A stretch of DNA of 64,000 nucleotides from Megalobrama amblycephala (lineage: Eukaryota; Chordata; Actinopteri; Cypriniformes; Xenocyprididae): NCBI RefSeq assembly GCF_018812025.1, contig NC_063044.1, positions 48,957,989 to 49,021,988 of the forward strand. The letters run 5' to 3'. Within the stretch, counting starts at the first letter, position 1. Each line of letters begins with the position of its first letter. This document shows, in pieces, positions 55,911 to 64,000 of the stretch. The translations under genes were made by a program, and so were the position numbers. The notes below the pieces were generated by a model that saw nothing but the letters and a program-made list of their open reading frames with translations, made no database searches and was not told the origin of the DNA.

Positions 55911-58632
55911 AAAGCAAGTTTGTCTTTTGAGATATCATGTGAACACTTTAGTCCAAAGAACATGTTTAGTCCATGTAAACAGACTTTTAGCTCTTCATCC
56001 ATGTCAAATTACCCTTAATGCCTCAGTCACAGACTACTGAAAGCAAACAGTCAAGAAGAGGTCAAATGTCCTCAGGACCCACAGCCACTTGGTGGGATTA
56101 AACCAACAGGTTGATTCTTAAGGATTAACAGTGTGTTTTGTGAGATTAGCAGTGTGTACAGCCTGTAACCTACGATAACCTCTGACTGTGTTTTATGTTT
56201 TCACTGATTTATATACAGTATATTTAGACATAGACTAATTTATATACTATTGTAGTTTTAAATTAAAAACTAATGTTTGTTTGGACACAAATTAATACTT
56301 TTATTTAGCAAGGGCATTAAATTGATCAAAAGTGACCATAAAGACATTTATAATGTTACAAAAGATTTTAGTATATATAGTATATTTAGTATATCAGAAT
56401 TTTTTGTGGTGGATGAAAATGATAGTTCAGCCATGAAACTCTGCTTCTGCCAATCGATTTCACGTATTTCATTACTACTTCCCTTAATAAACACAACGCA
56501 TCCAAATGAATACATTAACTCTGTGCACTATGCAGATTCTTATTTTCCCCCTCCTCCTCCCCAGCACCACCTGCCTAGATCTATTTATTGTGGGGTTTGT
56601 TTTTGCATATATTGACATCCAGATAATTCAGCTGATTAATGAGCATATCACATCATTTGATTCATCTAATTGACAGCTGTAGTTATGTTTTGGAGAGGTG
56701 AGTAAAGCCATTTTGCGTAAGATCAGTTTTGCCAGCAGACATTAGCAGGAAGATCCTTGGCCTCTGGAGCAGCCTCCTATTAATTTGTTTGTATGTTCAG
56801 ATTAGATAATTGGGTGCAAATGCTGCATATGCATGAGTTTGAGGGTTTTGTGTTGTTCTGTGTGTGCTTGTTTACTATGAATAGCATGTGTGTGTCTCTA
56901 CATCTCCTAACCTGACTGTACTGGAAAGCTCTTAGAGCTGCTTGTGTACTCAGTGTGAGTGAATCCATGAAAAAATATGCTTTATCAGCCACTTTCACTC
57001 ATAGAAAACTTTAAATTGTTGTATAAAGGTAAAAATACAACATCAGTTTTTCACATAAGCAACAGCTTACCATGCTTTACACAAGAAAGGTTTTGATTTT
57101 CTCTTTTTTGATAATCTTTTTCACCTCTTTTTTTTTTTAAATCTTTTCACACATTGTACCAATACAGAACTTTTAGTCAGAGTTTCACTGCTTGAGCGAA
57201 ATTCATTTCAATAACAGGTCTTGTTCACACATGACCTCTAAATGGAAAAATGTAATTACTTAGAAAAATGTAATGCTGCAGAGGTGCCTACTGTCACATT
57301 TCCTCTCAAATAAATGTGACTTCTCAACTTTGTCATAGCTGAGGAAGGAAAGCTGTAGTCTGGCTCTGGGTCTCTTTTTCTAGATGGATGAATGCATGTC
57401 TGTATTTTAATGATGATTAAATATTTTGTATATAATTAAAAATACTTGACATTTATGCTGTAGGAAAATTATGATACACACACTGTGATTCATATAAAAC
57501 ATTAAATAACATGAAGAAAGAAATTCTGATCCTGTTTGTGTTTGAACTTCTGCATTTTGGGCAAACAAAGCCAAACTAAAAATAATGGCACTTGAAATGC
57601 AGAGCATTGTCTGATGATGTAAGAGACAGGTTGATGGATCAATTGATAGGTTATTGATTGGCTTTCTTTGATGCCACTCTGAATCAATAGTGCACAAATT
57701 GGTGTTTTAGCCATGTATAGATTTTAATACCACAATCTAGCTCCATTTTAGGTCCTGGAGTGCTGTAGGAGTTTTTAACTGATTAAAAAAAGGTTACTAC
57801 AACCACTTAAAGCAACTTACCAGATTTTCAACCCGCTTTGTATTGTTACAATGTCAGTAGTATATGTAATTAACAATGTTTACTCGTTCTTCATGTTACC
57901 TGGACCAAGAAATTCATGTTTAGTTCTCAGCAAAAGGCTGCCGGTTGATGCAGAATAGACTTGTGACAGCTCCAGCCAGAGCTTTCTTAAAAACTACAGA
58001 TTATACTTCCCCATTTTTGAATCCCCGCCCATGGACAGTCAGATTGACAGAGGGTTATTAACAGAACAGTTATTGTAAGAGTAGGTTTATCACTGAAAAT
58101 TGTATCATACTATGTCTATTCTTTAAACAGCATTATGGTAAAAATGAAACACTTATGTCAACAGCTTTCTTACTTGTACATGACAGCGTTTTGCTTTAGG
58201 TAGAACTCACAGAACGGCTGTTTCTTTCAGTTTTTTCCCCTCCGTTTGGCCTAAAACACTGTGTTTGTGGTCATCCAGTTTAAAATGTTGACTACAAAGT
58301 AGTTAAGTTTTTCAGGTTTTACGTTGTAACCGAAAATAACTCACTCCCACTAAATGTTACTGTTTAATTCTTGCACCCTGGAACAACACAAGTCAGCACC
58401 ATTATGACTAAAAGTTTGCTAAGAAGTATTTCCTACTAAAGCAAGACAGAATTTGACTGGTCAAGCGTATCCATTGCAGACTGGTCGGCGTGGCCTTGGA
58501 TGGCAACAAGACCAGTGCATTATGGGTGTTGAAGTTTTCCTAATTATTTGGAAAGAGGAAAGACGACAGCCTTTTATCTCTGTTTTCTCTTGTCAGGTAG
58601 CAACGATTTCAAAAACTTTTTTGCCTTTCTAC
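55911..58632 (+). other. ppp1r9b: ppp1r9b intron, no exon found
   Basis: AT-rich. A stretch around 56620-56700 has TAATGAG, ATTTGATTCATCTAATTG and CAGCTG in close order, which could bind homeodomain and bHLH proteins. Conservation cannot be judged from sequence alone. Confidence 0.4.
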
Positions 58633-59199
58633 TAGAGCTGCGTGATTAATCGTTAAAAGATTGTGATCTCGATTCAAACACTCATGCAATCTCATTCCTA
58701 AAAGACAATGATTTGCCTCTGTCTATTAGTACTTTGACAAAGCACACCAGAACATTCAAATCTGCGTTTGCGCTGCCACTTAGCCAGAGAGAGCCGTTAT
58801 CATGTACAGTATAGGTATGCAACAGTTTGACAAACCACACATTATACAAATATTCATATTATCACAGAAGTACTGGGATAAAAGTTTATAGTTCGGATAT
58901 AAACACTGATGTCTACGGAAGCGATCAAAATAGTGCAAATCACCTTTTGAAAGTAACTTGGAGCTTCAAATAATGATTGTATCGATTACAGCATTACGCC
59001 ACCAGGTGGCAACAAGTGACTTAAAAATTTATTTGTTATTGAATCACTCATTCAAGAGATTTGTTCAAAAATGGTGATTCATCCAGTAATGAAATCATGA
59101 AGTCATTTAATCATTCATTCAAATGTTTTTTTAAATAATTAACTAGTAAAAAAATAAATAAATAATCATGATGAATTTATTCAGAATCGTACAGCTCTA
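58633..59199. mobile_element. hAT-like non-autonomous element
   Basis: CTTTCTAC at 58625-58632 and GTTTCTAC at 59200-59207 give a 7-of-8 target duplication. Ends TAGAGCTGCGTGATTAATCG and inverse TAGAGCTGTACGATTCTG. 567 bp, non-coding. A related, one-sided fragment begins near 60131 (TAGGGCTGCACGATTATGG). Confidence 0.72.
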
Positions 59200-60514
59200 G
59201 TTTCTACTGAGTAAGGCAGCAAAGTTTTATTGAAAGCCCAATTTGTTAGTGGTGAAGTAAACTTATATTTTTATTTCCTAATATTTGGCTGAACTATTAT
59301 TTGAATGAGAACAACGGTTACACAAAGTTAAGTTACAAAAGCTGAACGTGTTAAGGTGTTAATGCTAATAGATGTTTTAGTGTACTTCCTTTAACACTGT
59401 CGGCAAGCAGTGCCAGTGTTAAAGTGTTCTGCAGTGTTTTACCCTGCTTGGTAAAACTTTGATCTTAATCAACAATTTCCTGTTGTCAAAATGTGCTTCC
59501 TGTTAATTTGCTTGTTGCTTTTATTTTAAGCAAAAATGAGTGAGAGGTCGCACACTGTAGCTCTTTTTTAAACATTTTTTTATCACATACTCACAACCCT
59601 GCTCTTACGTACCTGCCTGTAATTTTCAAGTGCAGCTGAAGATCCTGATTTGCAGTGTTCAGTGCTACTAAACCCTTAATGACCATAGAGCTTTAAGAGA
59701 AGGATTGTGTTTTCAAAGGTTTTCCTATGATGGGAGTGCATTTCTCTAGATGGCAGAATGTTATCTCAGGGCCTTTGATAAGAGGAAGCTGTTTTTGAGT
59801 AAAAAAAAAAAAGGATGTGTGCCACTTGATTGATTTCTCTCAGTAACTTTTAAACTGGATTAGGATCAACTTCCTCTATTCACATCATAGCCACAGCTGT
59901 TTCAAAAGAGAAACTACCTCCCAGTGATAAATGTTTATTATAGGGAACACAGGAAGATAGGCATTATGGGTTAGTTTTTTGCACAGATTTGGGCTATGTT
60001 TGAAATAGCATATTACCATTTTGTTTTTTCAATCTACATAGTATGTATACTGTAAGATTATACAGTAGATAGAATATTATCACTACAACTGACAAAATGT
60101 GCTATATACAGTAGAGCATTGTTACTGTAGTAGGGCTGCACGATTATGGCAAAAATCATAATTGTCGATTATTCCCTTGAAATTGTAATTGCGATTATTA
60201 CAATTTACATTGAATGAGGTTTTGAATAGCTTTATACCATTGTTTGAAGCAATAATCATTTTTTGCTTGGTCTGCTCAAAGTCGCGTTGAATTTTCTCCT
60301 TAGCGTAAGGTTGAGAGGTCCATCTATCACTCTTTTCCATAGAGTTAGTTCGTGAAGTAAATATATAGGCTGTGGTGTTGTCATGATACTGGAATTTCTA
60401 ACTTCGATACGATACCTTGAAAAGTGCAGATATTCGATACCATTTTCAATACCACGGGGGAAGAAACAATGTATATACTGTCATATAGATATTTTTCGGA
60501 CATTTGGAACAAGT

Positions 60515-60640
60515 ATGTTTTCCAAGTCAAGTCACCTTTATTTATATAGGTCTTTATACAATACAGATTGAAAAGTAGATTCAAAGTATCTTTACAGTGG
60601 TAAATTTGCATTCGATGATGCAAACAATTCAATTCTGCTG
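60515..60640 (-). repeat. Retroposon tail fragment
   Basis: CAAGTCAAGTCACCTTTATT then TTTATATAGGTCTTTATACA, a frequent fish repeat and the opposite-strand counterpart of the tail at 20705-20775. Confidence 0.6.
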
Positions 60641-61634
60641 TAAAGTAGTTTTAAAAAGACAATAGTAAACAGTCATTATTCAGTTGAAATCACTAATATT
60701 GCTGAATATTAAGTGTCCCCAACTAAACAATACTATATCCCACAATGCACTGTGCTCAACCTTTAATTTCCAATCTAACAAATGAGCCAAAAGTAGCATC
60801 TTTTCCCCAAGGCATAATATGATCAGACAGCCAAGAGTTTTTACATACTTATATTAAAATAATTATCAATTAATAATAATTCATTTTTTTATAATAATAT
60901 TATATTTTACAATATATAATATTTTATGCTAAATTACTACATTTATTCCTGAGATGACAGCTTAAGCATGCAACATCAACATCAAGTTGTTAAAGTGTAA
61001 CATGCTACTGTTTGAACATGTTGCATACTGCATGCTGTTTCAAAACTGTAAGCATTTGGCATGATATATTTACATACATTAAGCTTTATGCTAGTATTCT
61101 AGTCCAGTTTTTATCCATCATCCATTGTTGTCATGAATATTAGTACATCTAAATATTCAGACTTCAGTTCATTTCATAATTCTGCATATTTCATAAATGT
61201 TCTGGAATTATCCTCACAAATTAGACATTCAGCAATGGATTGAATACTAATGAAATGTTTACAAGAGAAGAACATCACTGGTTTTGTTATATGCAGAGGA
61301 ATTAATTTGCATTAGATGAATATTAAATGGGAAGGGAAATGAAAAAAGTGTTGAGTACTGTTCTGACCACCCTGCAGTGTCTGCGCTGGCGTGGGTCTCT
61401 CTCTCTTTCTGTTCTTGACATGTCTGTGGGGGATACTGTCGACCACCCTGCAGCTGAACCTCGTGTGACTTTTCAGGGCTTTAATTATTAGGCAAACACA
61501 GGTTGCTAAGAATATTTGTCACAACCTTTCAGAACACCCGGGGGTTTCTCATGTGTGTGCCGGTGTCACTTTGTATTAATGTTTGTGAGTGTGTTTGTGT
61601 CTGTGGAGTGTGTATCGGTTTGCATTTAAAGACA

Positions 61635-61649
61635 ATCTCCATGGCAACC
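61635..61649. promoter_or_regulatory. RFX-type X-box in the ppp1r9b intron
   Basis: GGTTGCCATGGAGAT (minus strand) matches the palindromic RFX consensus in both half-sites. RFX factors control ciliary and some neuronal genes. Use in vivo is not shown by sequence. Confidence 0.45.
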
Positions 61650-62342
61650 AGGCGAGGAGTGTCAAAACAGTGCCTGGAGAGGTTGATTTTCACCATGGCT
61701 TGGAGAGAAAGGCGTTAGCACTGTTGCCTGCTCGGAGAAGAGCAAAAAATAAACTAGTGGAATACAAAAGTGCATACACACGCATTTGTGTTTCTGTTTA
61801 TTGCCGGCATGTGTTCTATTGGGGTTGAATTTAGGTTTAGGGTTCGGATGAGGGGTGATCTATTCTGCCACCATTGTCGCTTTAAGCTAGATTGCTCCAA
61901 GTGTGCTGTTCCTGTAAGTCCCTTTGGGTAAAACATGTCGGCTACAGAAAACCAGAAAACACATACACACACACACATAGAAAATAAAAAAGTAATCATT
62001 ATTAAATGTAAAATTATTTCAATATAATATTAAATATAACATTAAATCTATTTTTATTTAATATGTTTTGTTTTAAATTTCAGTGAATCAAATATGATAA
62101 ATATATATTTATTTTAGTATATATATTATGCACTTGCATATATATTATGCACTATATACATATATTATAATTGCAGTTTTACAGTAAATATTGACACCAT
62201 AATGTCCCGTATGTGTATGGTTCATGTGCCATCATTAAAACCTTACATTTCCATTATATATTTCTGCATTAGCCCTTAAAAAAACCCATAGGGGTCAACC
62301 ACCACTCTTTTTACATTTCTTTACATTCACACATGCACTTAA

Positions 62343-63882
62343 AGGAGCAATATGTAATATTTTCTGTCCGCTAGAGGTCGCTAGAAGCCTATTCAAAACA
62401 AAGACGTAGCTTGATGACGCCAAGTTTGAGTGCGGAATCTTGGGACATGTGGTCTTCACATCACAGCCGGTGGAAAATAATCAGGATAGGACTCGGGAAG
62501 AAATCATGTTCATGGATGCGATTATTAACCTTAGTGTAGTATGAAGCAGAACAGGAACAAGTGTTGAACGAGGCCGCTGGAGCGATTGCTCAACACACGC
62601 CTCACGAGCAGCTGAACTTTTATTATGACACAGTCACCGGCGCTGCTTCCGCTTTTCTGGTCATGAGTATGAGGTAACACAGCTCTGTTTATCATATTAG
62701 ATACATTTGAGTGTGTTGAAAATGATGTTATAACGTTACTCTGTGCGTTCGCTCGGCGGCTGCTGTGAGACACTTGTTTTTAGAATTTTAGAATATCATA
62801 TTAAAGGTGCTAAAGAGGATGTTTTGTTTTATACATTTTTGCAATATTACTTGAAACTGTCTTTACTAACTGATAAAAGACTATTTATTAGGTGCACTGA
62901 AAGGAATAATATTAATATACATCATCTGTGCATGAGGTAGGGCCTTAAAAACATCAGCCAATCGCTTACGCGATCATCGCATAAACGACTGGCCCTCTGG
63001 CTTGTCAATCACTGCCATGACATTCCTTATGAGAGACGTGCGTGGCTGCACGCTCCAGTAACTTTCCACACTCCACAGGCGCCGCATGCAATGTTTTTGT
63101 CAGGAGACAGGAGTAACATCTGCAGATTATGAGTTACCTGCGGTGAGTCCGACATAATGAATCCACTAACACGACACAGCGAATGCCGGTGATAAACACT
63201 CATGTTCCAATACTCATGCATGAGTTTTGGGAGACGTTCCCTCGAAATGAGTTGTGAAGGAGGGGCGCTGTTCTTACGCATGCGCTCATTTCAAAAACTC
63301 ACTAACAGTCTTTGGTTTCTCAGTCTACGAAAAGATCCTCTTTAGCACCTTTAAATACTGGATGTCTTGTGTTGATAAATGACATGCAATTCATTTTAAA
63401 ATGTATTGTATGATGGAGAAAATGCTTTATTAATGTTACTAAAAATAAAGCTGCATTTGATTATGCTATGTTAGCTACTTCACAAAATAGTGTTTTTCTC
63501 TGAGGCATGGTAAAGCATGGTACTCGCAAAAAATCAAGAAAATTAGAATTAAACAATAAGACTAAACATGTTGAGCTATATAACAATAATTTGTTTTCTG
63601 TCTATAAATATATCAAAACAGTTGTTCCCTTGTCTATTAAAAAAAATTAAAGCAGCTTTGGTGTTTCCATGATTTCTACAAAATAAAACCGGAAACCGAG
63701 GATAACGTGGGTATGACGCAATTGACAGGTGACTCCTCACATGTCCCGGAGCCTTGGTTAAAATTGCAATTTTCTCACATAGTTACAAATAGTTGCAAAC
63801 TTGTACTCAAGTGAACAAAATATATAACACTGGCCTAGTGGTTTTTGGATATTTTACAGCAAAATTCTTACATATTGCACCT
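62343..63882. mobile_element. TTAA-flanked element (AGGAGCAATATGTAA type) with nested element
   Basis: TTAA at 62339-62342 and 63883-63886; ends AGGAGCAATATGTAATATTT and inverse AGGTGCAATATGTAAGAATT. The outer element was entered by the TTAA element at 62805-63350. Removing that leaves about 990 bp of non-coding sequence. Confidence 0.75.
62805..63350. mobile_element. TTAA-flanked element (AGGTGCTAAAGAGGAT type), nested
   Basis: TTAA at 62801-62804 and 63351-63354; ends AGGTGCTAAAGAGGATG and inverse AGGTGCTAAAGAGGATC. 546 bp, non-coding. Confidence 0.8.
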
Positions 63883-64000
63883 TTAAAAATCAACACACAC
63901 ACAACTTTATATATGTACTGATGGAAAAACCCACGTGTGTGTGGGGGAAGGGGGTCTGCTTGAAATACCAGGACCCTCCACATCTTGGTGTTTTTAACTT

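Overview
The window is vertebrate genomic DNA, most likely from a teleost and probably a cyprinid. It holds part of two intron-containing vertebrate genes in the same orientation. The DNA between and inside them is crowded with fish-type transposons: Tc1-like, DIRS-like, hAT-like, Harbinger-like, TTAA-flanked elements, LINE tails and tRNA-derived SINEs. No bacterial operon, CRISPR array or rRNA gene is visible. Species was inferred only from gene content and repeat types.

Region 1 (1-11315) is the 3' three-quarters of a fibrillar collagen gene, called col1a1. There are 38 exons; the Gly-X-Y exons are 45, 54, 99, 108 or 162 bp and all start with a complete Gly codon. They are followed by the C-telopeptide, the C-propeptide with eight cysteines, a stop at 10113-10115, and a 3'UTR with two poly(A) signals. 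The 3' end of the UTR looks close to the known mammalian COL1A1 terminus.

Region 2 (13661-20770) is a nested stack. A decayed Tc1-like transposon was hit by a DIRS-type tyrosine-recombinase retrotransposon (13794-18227, flanked by GTT, with inverted terminal repeats and a clear internal complementary region). It was hit again by a 1.25-kb insertion with a 12-bp target-site duplication.

Region 3 (21000-34900) is accessory DNA. It holds two abutting TTAA-flanked elements, a locally duplicated and rearranged block, a Harbinger-like element and a THAP-like exon on the minus strand. Divergent from the THAP exon is an unfamiliar modular gene-like locus (25218-30382) built from repeated phase-1 exons that encode a conserved 21-residue block and Thr/Ser/Glu/Asp-rich repeats. 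A second DIRS element, reduced to gag plus its right end, a SINE and a hAT-like element follow.

Region 4 (36890-64000) has a large TATC microsatellite and a GC-rich GA-tract region that may be a promoter. Next is the first coding exon of ppp1r9b (spinophilin, 41553-42917) ending just after its PP1-docking motif. The following intron runs beyond the window (more than 21 kb) and carries many nested transposons. The col1a1-to-ppp1r9b order and orientation match the human 17q21.33 arrangement. The two genes are not expected to work together; they are syntenic neighbours, one for bone and skin matrix and one for neuronal phosphatase targeting.
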